A DNA stretch of 64,000 bases from Paenibacillus sp. 481 (GTDB taxonomy: Bacteria; Bacillota; Bacilli; Paenibacillales; Paenibacillaceae): NCBI RefSeq assembly GCF_021223605.1, contig NZ_CP075175.1:868001-932000 (forward strand), read 5' to 3'. Numbering within the stretch: position 1 is the first letter of the stretch; each line of letters opens with the position of its first letter. The notes below the pieces were generated by a model that ran no database searches, was not told the DNA's origin, and was given only the letters and a program-made list of their open reading frames with translations. Shown here piece by piece: positions 44,216 through 54,420 of this stretch. The position numbers were made by a program, and so were the translations under genes.

Positions 44216-45703
44216 TTAACTAAAACGGCGCAGCTGTTCGGCCAACGGCTCGTATTTTTGTTCAAATACTTGACGATACGCGTCATGACGCTCTGCCACT
44301 GGCTCAATCGTCTTAACGCCGCGGCTTTGCATAGCAGCGCGCACCTCGGCCGCGCTAGCAAAGTATCCTGCGCCAAGTGCTGCTGCGCAAGCAGCCCCAA
44401 GCATCGTCGCTTCCTCTACAGGCGGTATCGTAAGCGTAGCGTTGGATACATCCGCTTTCGTTTGCAGCCAAGCGGTCAAACGAGTACCTCCACCTACAGC
44501 CCACATTGCACGAATCGCATGGCCTGACGTCTGCTCTGCACTGCGGCGGATCATTTCAAGCTGATACGCTGTACCTTCCAGCACAGCTTGCAGCAACTCC
44601 TTCTTGCCATGCGCTTGCGATAAGCCAATAAATGCCGCACGCGTACGCGAATTCGGATACGGTGCGCCGCTACCCGACAAATACGGGAAGAACAACGCGT
44701 CACCTGGGCCGTCATTAATATCGCTCATAAGCTCACAGATCACTTCATACGACAGTGCGTCATCAGCCAGTTGGCGGCGAATCCACTCGATTGAACCGCC
44801 AGAGGACGGATTGCCTCCCATCCAGAAGCTATAACCAGGCACGACGTGGATACCATACGATAATCCGGTCGCAAACTCGGCTTCACCTAGCGGACGCTTC
44901 GTAATCGTGCCGACCAGTGTCTCAGCCGTTCCCATGGAAACGTACACGTCACCTGGTGCAACAGCTCCGACAGCTAACGCTGCGCATACATGGTCATGTC
45001 CACCGATCGCGACTTGAGCCTCTTCCGGTAATCGTAGCTCTTGCGCGATGGCTGGCAACACCGTACCAAGCGGTGCGCCACTCGGTTGCACTTCAGGGAA
45101 AATGTCGACGCTCAAGCCAAACTGCTCGATCCATGGACGATCCCAAGATTCACTAGCGATATCATAAGCGAAAGTACGCGTTGCCAAAGTCGGGTCACAG
45201 GCCATCGCTCCACTTAAGCGATAAGCAATGTATCCGGAGACAGACAACCATACTGCGTCTTCGAACATGTTCGGGTCGCGGTCCTGCAACCAGAGCAGCT
45301 TCGGCAAACCATGTTTAAATGACAAATGAAGACCTGTACGTTGAAACAGCTCCAAAGGTGTACCCGCCTGACGAATTCGCTCCACTTGCGGTGATGAGCA
45401 CGTTTCAAACCAGGGCAGAAACGGCGATTGCACGGCACCTGTGTGTCGATTCACAAGCAAGCCACTCTCAGCCATGCTCGTAATTCCGATATGTGCAATA
45501 TCGTCGCTGCCATGTTGCGCCGTTACTTCTTGAATCATTTGCGCAACGTCCTGCCACATTTCTTCCGGATCGTATACAACAAAGCCTAGACCCGTATCAA
45601 CCGTTAAAGTCGGTCGGGAAGCCATCCCAATCAGTTCTCCTGTTTCGGTAAATAGCCCGACCTTACGGTTTGTTGTACCTAAATCAATTCCTATCATCCG
45701 CAT
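44216..45703 (-). CDS. FGGY family carbohydrate kinase
   Basis: About 495 residues; phosphorylates a sugar or polyol. It has the two-domain FGGY pattern: MIGIDLGTTNRKVGLF at the N-terminus, the metal/substrate segment GGHDHVCAALAVGAV, and the phosphate-loop part WAVGGGTRLTAWLQTKADV and EEATMLGAACAAALGAGYF at the C-terminus. The usual GTTSTK motif reads GTTNRK. I choose the ATG at 45703, preceded by GGAGGAAAATAAA. It lies upstream of galE but is separated from it by a terminator. It resembles xylulokinase/YoaC-like members; the substrate is not evident. Confidence 0.88.
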   Translation of the reverse strand: MRMIGIDLGTTNRKVGLFTETGELIGMASRPTLTVDTGLGFVVYDPEEMWQDVAQMIQEVTAQHGSDDIAHIGITSMAESGLLVNRHTGAVQSPFLPWFETCSSPQVERIRQAGTPLELFQRTGLHLSFKHGLPKLLWLQDRDPNMFEDAVWLSVSGYIAYRLSGAMACDPTLATRTFAYDIASESWDRPWIEQFGLSVDIFPEVQPSGAPLGTVLPAIAQELRLPEEAQVAIGGHDHVCAALAVGAVAPGDVYVSMGTAETLVGTITKRPLGEAEFATGLSYGIHVVPGYSFWMGGNPSSGGSIEWIRRQLADDALSYEVICELMSDINDGPGDALFFPYLSGSGAPYPNSRTRAAFIGLSQAHGKKELLQAVLEGTAYQLEMIRRSAEQTSGHAIRAMWAVGGGTRLTAWLQTKADVSNATLTIPPVEEATMLGAACAAALGAGYFASAAEVRAAMQSRGVKTIEPVAERHDAYRQVFEQKYEPLAEQLRRFS

Positions 45704-45843
45704 TTTATTTTCCTCCATCTCTTGCTGCATGGGGTGACTGGACACCCTCTAACTCTACGTTGTCGTGTAATCTGTGTAAGCTTGCTCCATTCACCTTGTT
45801 AACAGGGTTCAGCGACCGCTGGCCTAACCTTCCTAACTTTCCA

Positions 45844-46626
45844 TCAACCGTGCAACTTAGCGTAGGCGCGCTCCAAGAGCGCTCCCATCGGTGCGCGATA
45901 TACCGCATCCGCATATGCATCCACACTCGTTGCTGAGCGGTTCAACAACACGAGCTTTGCCTTCGTTGCCAAACGAACAAAGCTGGCCGCTGGCTGCACC
46001 ATTAATGAAGTGCCGCCTACAATGAGCAAGTCAGCGGAGCGAATTCGCTCCACCGCGCTAGCAATAACAGCGTCGTCGAGCGATTCGCCGTACAGTACGA
46101 CGTCAGGCTTCAACATGCCGCCGCATGCCGTGCAGCGAGGCACATTGGCAGCACTATCGAGCACCGCTGCTAAAGGATAACGAGTACCGCAATCTAAACA
46201 ATCATTGCGGTGAATCGAACCGTGTAGCTCCCACACTTCTCGGCTGCCCGCCGCTTGATGTAATCCGTCAATATTTTGAGTTACGATGGCGTGTAATTTT
46301 CCATCCTGCTCTAATTGTGCTAATACTTGATGAGCCGCATTGGGGACCGCATCGGGATATATCATTTTGGCACGATAGAAGCGATAAAACAACTCTGGGT
46401 CCTGTTGAAAAAAATGACTACTCAGCATCACTTCCGGGGGGTGAGGAAACTGCTCTCCCTCTTCTAATATCCCACCCGCCGAACGAAAGTCGGGAATACC
46501 GCTTTCTGTTGACGTCCCTGCACCGCCAAAAAAAACGATGGCAGCGCTTTGCTCTAACACATGTGCCAATTCCGTGGCATGCTCGTCCAGCTTGCTTAGA
46601 TCGATGTCCTGAAGAAACTCACTCAT
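45844..46626 (-). CDS. NAD-dependent protein deacetylase (sirtuin, Sir2/CobB family)
   Basis: About 260 residues. The NAD-binding block is FFGGAGTSTESGIPDFRS, then ITQNIDGLHQAAGS, and the catalytic His is in WELHGSIHRNDC. The structural zinc site is CLDC with CTAC (four Cys). GTSLMVQPAASF and LVLLNRSAT complete the Rossmann part. AGGAGGTTAGGTG precedes the ATG at 46626. No acetyltransferase or other partner gene is adjacent. Confidence 0.94.
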   Translation of the reverse strand: MSEFLQDIDLSKLDEHATELAHVLEQSAAIVFFGGAGTSTESGIPDFRSAGGILEEGEQFPHPPEVMLSSHFFQQDPELFYRFYRAKMIYPDAVPNAAHQVLAQLEQDGKLHAIVTQNIDGLHQAAGSREVWELHGSIHRNDCLDCGTRYPLAAVLDSAANVPRCTACGGMLKPDVVLYGESLDDAVIASAVERIRSADLLIVGGTSLMVQPAASFVRLATKAKLVLLNRSATSVDAYADAVYRAPMGALLERAYAKLHG

Positions 46627-46763
46627 CACCTAACCTCCTAAATCCGTTTCCTTTGCTACATGATGCTTCTAAGTATAACGTACCTGTTTGTACAGTAAAA
46701 GTCAGCCTCTCCTAGCCATTGATATAGAGGGCGTACGTGAGCTATGTATTCTTTTTCAAAAAA

Positions 46764-46852
46764 GCGACCTTCCTCAAGGCACACTGTGGCCATCATTACT
46801 CTAGAGCAGGCTATGAATATTCGATTTCAAATGGCCTTGCAAGGAAGGTCGC
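46764..46852 (-). terminator. Long hairpin after the DUF11-repeat gene
   Basis: GCGACCTTCCT with AAGGC pairs with GCCTT and AAGGAAGGTCGC across a loop of about 50 bases. On the minus strand it is followed by TTTTTT. The stop codon is 16 bases away. Confidence 0.8.
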
Positions 46853-46867
46853 GCCTTATACTTTATA

Positions 46868-49800
46868 CTACTCCTCCATTTCCTCTATATTAACGGTAGC
46901 TGAGGCACTCAAGCGTGATGCAATCACCGTTCCATCGGCTTGGAGGAAACCGAACTCTGCTGTTACCACGTTCGTGACCGAACCTCGCGCTTGCTTAATG
47001 CGCGCCTTATACGCAACACGCGCCTCGCCTCCCGGTGGAATTTGAGGCAGCGGAATGCTCGTTAACGACTGATTCGGAACGACAACACCATTTAACGTCA
47101 ATGTGCCAGGAATAAATTGAAGCCCTGCCGGTAAGCGATCATTGAGCACTGCTTGCACGATCGTCGTGGATCCGGTATTTCGCAGCGTAATGATGTATCC
47201 CACCAGCATGCCCGTGTGGACGAGCCCTGTATTGACCATTTTGGATAAAATCGCCTCATTGCGTCTTGTGAACGCAACTGTCACCGCATTTGACGCAACG
47301 GTCTGCGTAATCAGTTCACCTGTCAATGATACAGACTGGAATTGAACTTGCGCCTGATTAACAAAGCTGGAACTTACCGGTTGCTGCACAACCCGTACTT
47401 GGAACGTCACCGTAACACTCGCGCTAGGCAGCAGCGTCCCGAGCGGGATACCCGTTAGGGGGGACGCACCGCTAATCAAACCACCTTGCACAGTAACACT
47501 ACCCGCTACAAACTCTGTACCGCTCGGTGGTTGGTCGACGATGACGGTGTTAATCGTTTCTACATTGCCTTGATTCGTGACTACGATGCTGTACGTAATC
47601 ACGTCTTGCAAAGCTGCACTTTGCGTGTTTGCGCTTTTTTGAACGACAATATTAGCCGTTGGTACTGAAATAACAGGCGTGATGACGGTGTTGGATGGGG
47701 TTTCTATATTAGCTACCCGTCCAGTCTGCGTCGTAACGAGAGCTGATAATACAGCCGTATTCGTAAGTTCAGGCGGTGACGGCAATGATACAACTTGTAT
47801 CTGATACGTAATCGTGGCCTCTTGGCCTGGAGAAAGCGAACCTAGTGAAATACCTGTTGACGGACTCACGTTCGGCTGCGTCACACCATTCACCGTAACC
47901 GATCCAGCAACAAACGCTTCTTCTGGATTTAAGGCATCACGTATCGTTATATTTGTGGCTGTCAAGCTGCCTGAATTTCTTACATTAAGCGTATACGTAA
48001 TGATGCTGCCCACTTGCGCTTCAGTCACGTTCGCCTGCTTCCGAATCGTAATCCCACTCGAAGCCACTGGGGTGATGATCGTATTTGAGTCGATCGTACT
48101 CGGTATTTGCGTGCCGCTTGGTGTAATAATCGTGAAGCTTGCTGTGGCCGTGTTCGCAATTTGATCCGTATCCGGCAGCCCTGTCACTTCCAATACGTAC
48201 GTTACGGTTACGGACGCCCCCGAAGCCAACGTACCGAGCGAAATGCCTGTAGTGGGGTCTGCATTTGGCGCAGCGATACCATTTATTACAACTGTCCCCG
48301 CTACAAAGCGAGTTCCGTTCGGAATGGAGTCCGTCAATACGGTATTCGCTGCTGTATTGCTGCCATTATTGGCTACGACGACCGTGTACTGTAACGTTTC
48401 GTCTACAAGCACATCCTGCTTATTTGCCGATTTGGTGACACGTATTCCTGAATCGATTACCGGAATACGAACGACGTTCGATGCCACGCGCACATCTGGT
48501 ACGACCTCGCCTGATGGCGGAATAAAGGTAAATATTAAATTTGCGATATTAACCAGCTCAGGAGGCTCCGGCAAAGCGGTAACTTCTACTTGGAACGTTA
48601 TCGTCACGGATTGGGTCGGTGCTAAGTTGCCAAGCGGAATGCCTGTATCAGGCCGGATCCCCGGCCTAATGCTCCCGTTCACCGTTACACTATTCGCAAC
48701 GAATCTTGTGCTATCTGGAAGCGGATCAACTAAGGCAACCGCCGTTGCGAGTACATTCGCCGTATTGTCCACCACAATGGTGTATGTGACCGTTTCACCG
48801 ATGAACGCTAAACTGGCATCAGCAGATTTGACAAGGATGACACCTGTGTTCACTACGGGAATGACGACCGTATTGGAGTTCGTCGTTTCCGGACCGACAC
48901 CTTCGCGAATGTAATTGGCAGTAGCCATATTCATCAATTCAGGCGGTATCGGGGTACTTTCAACCAGTACCTTATACATAATAGTGACCGATGTTCCAGA
49001 CACAATCGTTCCTATACTTACGCCCTCAACCGGATCAGCCCCGGGTACGGAAGTTCCATTAACCGTGACACTGTCCGGTACAAGACGCGATCCATCAGGA
49101 AGCGGATCAACGACAACTGTGCTAGTAAGCGTATTAACACTTGCATTTTCCACAATAACGGTATATGTCAGTGTTTCGCCTACGAATGCTGTCGTGCGAT
49201 CCGCACTTTTTGTGACCGTTACGTCGAATTCAATAGGGCTGTTTACCGGAATAATAACGACGTTAGAATGAATCGTATCGGTAACGACATTGCCGCCAGG
49301 AGACACGAAATCAAACGTCGCTTGGGCCCGATTCACAATTTCTTTTGGATTAGGAACCGATACGACCGTGAGCTGATACGTCACCGTAATCGAATCTAAC
49401 GGTACAATCGTTGCTAACGGTATACCTGTGGCTGGATTGGCGCCAGGCTGCGGTATGCCATTAATCGTCACACTGTTGGGCACAAACGCCGCCCCGGCTG
49501 GTAATGCGTCTATCAACACGCTGTTCGTCGCGGTTAACTGACTCCCATTATTAATGACAAGCGTGTACGTGATTACATCTCCCACATTTACGAGCGCAGG
49601 TGTGCCCGACTTCGTAATCGTCAAATCAATCGCAAAGACAGGTATGACGACCGCGTTGGAATCCATCGAACCTTGTACGATACGTCCAGACGGCAATTGG
49701 AAATCAAAGTTAGCCGTCGCACGGTTAAACAATTCAGCGGGTGTCGGCAGCGCATCAACTTCCACCGTATACATAATCGTAATCACCTGTCCTGGTGATA

Positions 49801-52603
49801 ACGAACCCAGAAAAATACCGTCCTGCGGATTTTCACCTGGCTGCCCCACACCGTTAATAACGACACTATCGTCTACAAATCGAGACGCTGCTGGCAAGGC
49901 GTCCGCCAATACGGCATCCGCAATAATCGTATTCCCTGTATTCGTCACGACTACGGTGTAAACAACCTCTTCACCTACAAATGCTTCCGTCACATTCGCA
50001 GACTTTGCAACATCAATTCCCGGCATAAATACAGGAATGACCACAAAATTGGAATCATTGTTGGTCGGTACTTCACGGCCATCAGGCGTGAGTAAAAACC
50101 CTGTCGTCTGTGCGACGTTAGTCAACGTTCCGCTAGCAGGTAAACCGTCTACCACAACGGAGTATACGACGGTGACCGACTGTCCAGCAGCTATTCTGCC
50201 TAGCGAGACACCCGCTTGAACTTCCGCCCCAAATTGCTGCACACCGTTAATAAACACACTATCTTGCAGCTGGCGCGTGCCATCAGGCAGAGCGTCTGTC
50301 AATACGACTCGATCGACTGGAATCGAGCCTTGATTCGTATATACGACGGTATACGTAATGGTTTCACCTACAATGGCATCTACCGAATCCGTCGACTTCG
50401 TCACCTGAATACCACTCGTTCCAACTGGCACGTTCACCGTGTCAGACTCGGCAGACCCCGGAACAGGAACTCCGCCGACAATAAATTGGAACTGCGCCCG
50501 CGCCATATTCATAATCGCCTGCGAAGGCGGGATCCCCATAACCTCCAACGTGTACGTTACAATACGTGTCACACCTGCGGGAACCGTACCGACGTTGAAG
50601 CCATTTGCCAGATTCGCACCTGGCTGTGGTACGCCGTCCAACGTCACACTATTGGGAATAAAGGTTGCGCCATCAGGTAGCGGATCAGTCAATATGACGT
50701 TAACCGCATCTGCCGTACCCGTATTAATAATCCGAATCGTATAATTAATAGGTTCACCTACGAAGGCAAAGCTCATATCTGCTTCTTTGACAAGGTCAAC
50801 ACCTGTTTGCAAAATGGGAATAACGACTTCATTAGAACTATTTTGCCTAGGCGTCATACCTACCGTAAATTGAACAAATCCACGATTTATAATCGCTTCC
50901 GGACTTGGCAGAAACGCGACTCGAACCTGAAACGTGACCGTAGCTGTGCCGCCTGGCGGTAGCGTACCAATAATAATGCCACTGACCGGGTCAGCCCCCG
51001 GCCGATTCACCCCGTTTACGAACACACTGTTCGTTACAAAGACGGTTCCATTTGGAATGTTGTCTGTTACCGAAACATTTGTCACGGTCGCATTTCCACT
51101 ACTTGTGAGCTGAAGTGTATACGTGACCGTGTCACCGATTACCGTCGTTGTTCGATCTGCCGACTTTTGAATCGTAACGTTACCCTCAACAACTTGCGTC
51201 GTGACCGTGTTAGATAGCACGGAGAACGGCAATAGCGGCTCCCCAGGCAGTAGCCTTGCCTCAAAACGAACGACCGCGTTATCAACAAAGCTGCCCCCAC
51301 TTGGCAGCGCCAAGGCTTCAACCATATACGATACTTGCACACTTGCACCTGGACTGAGATTACTTAGATTGAATCCTGTCAGCGGATTCAAAGCTGGATT
51401 CGATACCCCATTAATTCTGACCGAGCCTGGCACAAAATTAATTTGTGGTGGCTCACTCGCATTATCTTGAAATATAATATTTTCTGCCGTTAACGTTCCC
51501 GTATTCGTTACAACAAAGCTAAATGTCAACGTCTCTCCGACCGCGATGGTCGGTCGATCACCTGACTTCGTCACTGCTAAAGTTGGCGCGATCGCATCAA
51601 TTTGCAAACCAAGCCCGTTAACAACGTAAATGTCTCCTTGTGACGTAGCCTGAATAATAGCAGCCGACTGATTGTTAACGAGGAAACTAGAAACATCCAC
51701 GTTCGTAATGTCCCAACCTTGACGGCACGCAAACGTATTGAAGCCGGGCTCACCATTTACCGCATTCCGGTCCCCGAATGTACCCGTTGTATTCAGCTGT
51801 CCGTTGTCCCCATTAATTTGTGAAGCAAAAAAGTTGTTCGGAAAATTGTTCGGTCCAGAAACGACAGACAGGGTATTCATGTTAGGCCCGAATAGCAGCT
51901 GATCCCCTGTTAAGTCCGCATCCCCTTCCTGTGCGCTCGCCAGCAGACGCCCCGTGATCGGGCCTACAAGCGGGGTCACAAACCCTGTAATTGGGGCTAT
52001 GGATATGACGTTTGAAGCAACGATTTCCGAGCCGACAAACAAAGTCAAATTGCGAAACGGCAGCGCCGGATTCGTATAAGCAACTTGCAGCGTCCACCCC
52101 GCATGATTGGTGGAACTGCCCGTAACAATCGTACCGACAACAGACCCGCACGTATACGTCCCTGCACCGTCATGCGCAACTAAACTTGTTACATTTGCCG
52201 AACGAACGTAAATGGTTCTGTCAAAGTCAACAATAGTATTCGGATCAGGCGGTACGCTGACGGTCATGCCTGAAGGAGTTGTAAACTGCACCGGATCGTT
52301 TATGCGTGCCGACAAGTCGATAGTTGGGGTAGCAAACTGTCCCGCCCAAATGAGCTCTGCATATACAACTGAGCTGCCTAAAGGAAGTTGTAGGATTGCA
52401 CTAGAGCTATTTAACGTGTAATCGCCGGTTGTGCCATTCGGATACGTACCAAACACCGAGTTCGTATTAATCGTTGTAAAGCCATTAATCGTAGTAAAAT
52501 CGCCTGCTACGCCTATCGTACCTGTTCCTGACAAGCCTAATGTATTCCCCGTAAACGTAAGCGCTCCCCGAAGAGTTGTATTAAAACGTAAAATATAAGG
52601 CAT
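46868..52603 (-). CDS. Giant DUF11 / conserved-repeat-domain surface-type protein with twelve repeats
   Basis: About 1,911 residues. The first 340 form a unique domain (RFNTTLRGALTFTGNTLGL at the start; DUF11 proteins of Bacillus have similar starts). Twelve beta-sandwich repeats of about 130 residues follow. Each has the pattern V-x-KSAD...VGETVTYT, then TNTG, V-x-DPLPDGT-x-FVPNSV-x-NG, PGADP, GISLGTL-x-PG-x-SVTVTY, and SNTVVIPV. The last unit is the most divergent and ends NIEEMEE. There is no signal peptide, no LPxTG and no membrane segment. I choose the ATG at 52603 because AGAAGGGGGGACAAG precedes it. Monocistronic. Possible roles are spore-surface or crust filament, or adhesion; this is inference. 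Confidence 0.88.
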   Translation of the reverse strand: MPYILRFNTTLRGALTFTGNTLGLSGTGTIGVAGDFTTINGFTTINTNSVFGTYPNGTTGDYTLNSSSAILQLPLGSSVVYAELIWAGQFATPTIDLSARINDPVQFTTPSGMTVSVPPDPNTIVDFDRTIYVRSANVTSLVAHDGAGTYTCGSVVGTIVTGSSTNHAGWTLQVAYTNPALPFRNLTLFVGSEIVASNVISIAPITGFVTPLVGPITGRLLASAQEGDADLTGDQLLFGPNMNTLSVVSGPNNFPNNFFASQINGDNGQLNTTGTFGDRNAVNGEPGFNTFACRQGWDITNVDVSSFLVNNQSAAIIQATSQGDIYVVNGLGLQIDAIAPTLAVTKSGDRPTIAVGETLTFSFVVTNTGTLTAENIIFQDNASEPPQINFVPGSVRINGVSNPALNPLTGFNLSNLSPGASVQVSYMVEALALPSGGSFVDNAVVRFEARLLPGEPLLPFSVLSNTVTTQVVEGNVTIQKSADRTTTVIGDTVTYTLQLTSSGNATVTNVSVTDNIPNGTVFVTNSVFVNGVNRPGADPVSGIIIGTLPPGGTATVTFQVRVAFLPSPEAIINRGFVQFTVGMTPRQNSSNEVVIPILQTGVDLVKEADMSFAFVGEPINYTIRIINTGTADAVNVILTDPLPDGATFIPNSVTLDGVPQPGANLANGFNVGTVPAGVTRIVTYTLEVMGIPPSQAIMNMARAQFQFIVGGVPVPGSAESDTVNVPVGTSGIQVTKSTDSVDAIVGETITYTVVYTNQGSIPVDRVVLTDALPDGTRQLQDSVFINGVQQFGAEVQAGVSLGRIAAGQSVTVVYSVVVDGLPASGTLTNVAQTTGFLLTPDGREVPTNNDSNFVVIPVFMPGIDVAKSANVTEAFVGEEVVYTVVVTNTGNTIIADAVLADALPAASRFVDDSVVINGVGQPGENPQDGIFLGSLSPGQVITIMYTVEVDALPTPAELFNRATANFDFQLPSGRIVQGSMDSNAVVIPVFAIDLTITKSGTPALVNVGDVITYTLVINNGSQLTATNSVLIDALPAGAAFVPNSVTINGIPQPGANPATGIPLATIVPLDSITVTYQLTVVSVPNPKEIVNRAQATFDFVSPGGNVVTDTIHSNVVIIPVNSPIEFDVTVTKSADRTTAFVGETLTYTVIVENASVNTLTSTVVVDPLPDGSRLVPDSVTVNGTSVPGADPVEGVSIGTIVSGTSVTIMYKVLVESTPIPPELMNMATANYIREGVGPETTNSNTVVIPVVNTGVILVKSADASLAFIGETVTYTIVVDNTANVLATAVALVDPLPDSTRFVANSVTVNGSIRPGIRPDTGIPLGNLAPTQSVTITFQVEVTALPEPPELVNIANLIFTFIPPSGEVVPDVRVASNVVRIPVIDSGIRVTKSANKQDVLVDETLQYTVVVANNGSNTAANTVLTDSIPNGTRFVAGTVVINGIAAPNADPTTGISLGTLASGASVTVTYVLEVTGLPDTDQIANTATASFTIITPSGTQIPSTIDSNTIITPVASSGITIRKQANVTEAQVGSIITYTLNVRNSGSLTATNITIRDALNPEEAFVAGSVTVNGVTQPNVSPSTGISLGSLSPGQEATITYQIQVVSLPSPPELTNTAVLSALVTTQTGRVANIETPSNTVITPVISVPTANIVVQKSANTQSAALQDVITYSIVVTNQGNVETINTVIVDQPPSGTEFVAGSVTVQGGLISGASPLTGIPLGTLLPSASVTVTFQVRVVQQPVSSSFVNQAQVQFQSVSLTGELITQTVASNAVTVAFTRRNEAILSKMVNTGLVHTGMLVGYIITLRNTGSTTIVQAVLNDRLPAGLQFIPGTLTLNGVVVPNQSLTSIPLPQIPPGGEARVAYKARIKQARGSVTNVVTAEFGFLQADGTVIASRLSASATVNIEEMEE

Positions 52604-52720
52604 CTTGTCCCCCCTTCTCACCACTATGAGCTGAATCACTCGTTATACGACTTTATGTGCGAGTGCTTGAACACTATGTCTAATCCCTACACCATCAAGC
52701 ACCCACATGCAAAAAAAACC

Positions 52721-52758
52721 CTAGACGGCATTCGATCTAATGACCGGTTGCCGTCTAG
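52721..52758 (-). terminator. Terminator after the small secreted peptide gene
   Basis: Perfect ten-base stem CTAGACGGCA / TGCCGTCTAG, followed on the minus strand by eight T residues. The remaining bases of 52604-52942 show no gene. Confidence 0.9.
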
Positions 52759-52942
52759 AGCCTACGTTCTCGGGTCTGACAAACACATCAAGCATATGTG
52801 TGGCCGCCATTATTGGGGCCGTATCTTAGTTGTGGGGCAACTTGTCCGCCTTGCAGCGACAGGTGTAACATATATCAAATTTATCAAAAATAGTATGCAC
52901 AACTACGGTGACGACGTGCAACATGCTTATCCACGCTCGAAC

Positions 52943-53164
52943 TTAATGCTCCTTCCCAGTCCCAGTCCCTCCAGTCCCAGGACCTAAGGGAACTATTTCA
53001 CCTCGAGCATCGCTCTCAGAAATCTGTTGAACAACAGGCTTAGAATCTACATCACGAACTGGTGATTGATCCACCGTTATAACTTCGCTAAATGCGGATA
53101 CCGGATTCAACACAGAAAAAGATAACGCCAAAGTCAACAGCAAAAAGGACAACTTGCGTTTCAT
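52943..53164 (-). CDS. Small secreted peptide precursor
   Basis: 73 residues. The signal peptide MKRKLSFLLLTLALSFSVL is followed by NPVSAFSE, with a likely cleavage site after SAF or VSA. The mature part is short, acidic to neutral, and ends in a Gly/Thr-rich tail (IVPLGPGTGGTGTGKEH). GAGGAGGTGTAAAT precedes the ATG. It lies directly downstream of a decayed XRE-type regulator frame on the same strand. The size and export signal fit a signalling or propeptide-type product, but no known pheromone family is recognised. Confidence 0.72.
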   Translation of the reverse strand: MKRKLSFLLLTLALSFSVLNPVSAFSEVITVDQSPVRDVDSKPVVQQISESDARGEIVPLGPGTGGTGTGKEH

Positions 53165-53198
53165 ATTTACACCTCCTCACAAGCAATAGCCTCACCCC

Positions 53199-53357
53199 CT
53201 AAAAACGTTGCCAGTCAAAAATAAGCGCTGCCGCAATACGCTTTGCATCTGGGACGCTCAACTTATACCTGCCCGTTTCTATAGTAGAGTAGGAACAACG
53301 CTCTTTAGAGACTATTTATGCAACCTCCGTTTGTGTACTTTCCTCATGACAAGGCAT
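53199..53357 (-). pseudogene. Decayed XRE-family (Cro/CI HTH) regulator fragment
   Basis: On the minus strand an in-frame stretch reads STQTEVA, then stop (53316-53318), then IVSKERCSYSTIETGRYKL followed by SVPDAKRIAAALIFDWQRF and a TAG. The second part matches the second half of an XRE helix-turn-helix protein (S-x-IE-x-G, SV-x-A-x-KIA, L-x-FDW-x-x-F). TQTEVA before the stop matches the LTQEEVA start of the HTH. Upstream the frame degenerates, with no ribosome-binding site. It has therefore lost both its start and its recognition region. The rest of 53358-53550 has no support. Confidence 0.5.
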
Positions 53358-53550
53358 CAAACATTTACTTCGATCATTTACGTGTTCAAATCAAAGAGAG
53401 TCACTTGCTGTGTGGATGAGCTATTTTTAGCGCGATTATGGATGTTGACGTGCTGTAGATTAGGAGAGGGATTATCAACGAAAGGATATCAAAATACAGA
53501 TGAAAGAGTAACCGGGAGAGCGGACGACACTCCTGTCTACCCTCCCTTCC

Positions 53551-54318
53551 TTACAAAGCAGCGATAAGCACGCCCGTCGTCGCGACCACGAAGGCAATCT
53601 CGCCTAAGCCTACTTGCCTAACCGTCACTTTCATATTCGGCATCCATACCGCACGCAAAAACAGCACTCCGTAAGGTACAGCTACCCAAGGTGAAATCAT
53701 TAGTCCAGCAGCGATAGCCGCGATCAAATGCACGCTTAATGAAGCAGCGTAATAGGTGGGGCTGCCTTTTTCCCGAATCATCGTCTTGACGTATAGAACG
53801 GCTCCGACAAAATAAAGCATGCACACCGCAAAGGCGCGCCACGCCAAGCCCCAATCCGTTCCACCTCCCACTTCAAAGGCAATAATAAGCATCCAGCAAA
53901 ATTGGGCTACCGCAATGATGTCATTGCCGAGATGACGCTCTTCCTTACGCTTCGCGTACCACATGTTCACGCGAAATAGCGGCAGCATAACCGCTCCCAT
54001 CCACCATACGTCCGGACGTAAAAATAGTAGGATAGCTGCAAATAGGACAAAGGCACGTCCGTATATGAGACACGGCTGTTTATACACCCACTCTTTGCCT
54101 GTCTTTACCCATTGCAAGACCGCAAAGGATGTACAATAAGCAGCAAACCAAGCTAGTGCCAACCACAGATGCGTCCAATTAGGCTTGGCTGCAAACATAC
54201 CGATAAGGAAAGGAACGATAAGCATCGCCCACGCTCCGTGTTGATTCGGAAAACTGGCACGCAGCATCCGCATATAGCGATCAACATCAGAGTTGCAAAT
54301 TGTATAACGAGACAGCAT
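53551..54318 (-). CDS. YwiC-like membrane protein
   Basis: About 255 residues with seven to eight helices. The conserved N-terminal block PNQHGAWAMLIVPFL and the later VLQWVKTGKEWVYKQP are the signature of YwiC-like proteins. Charged loops such as RKEERHLGNDIIA follow. AAGGAG lies 11 bases before the ATG at 54318; an in-frame TTG two codons earlier is an alternative. Function unknown; a membrane enzyme or transporter role is possible. It is convergent with nothing and ends 17 bases from its own 3' side without a clear hairpin. Confidence 0.85.
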   Translation of the reverse strand: MLSRYTICNSDVDRYMRMLRASFPNQHGAWAMLIVPFLIGMFAAKPNWTHLWLALAWFAAYCTSFAVLQWVKTGKEWVYKQPCLIYGRAFVLFAAILLFLRPDVWWMGAVMLPLFRVNMWYAKRKEERHLGNDIIAVAQFCWMLIIAFEVGGGTDWGLAWRAFAVCMLYFVGAVLYVKTMIREKGSPTYYAASLSVHLIAAIAAGLMISPWVAVPYGVLFLRAVWMPNMKVTVRQVGLGEIAFVVATTGVLIAAL

Positions 54319-54420
54319 AGACAACGAAGCTCCTTCTTCTCTATTATTTCTTATGTCTCTCGTATTTCTATATCGATATCGTACCACACATTTCCAAGCT
54401 CGGATGCATCTGCACACAAT

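Noticed and set aside
48243-48914. Long plus-strand frames opposite the DUF11-repeat gene
   Set aside because: They recur with the repeat period, contain no recognisable domain, and arise from the regular codon pattern of the repeats on the other strand.
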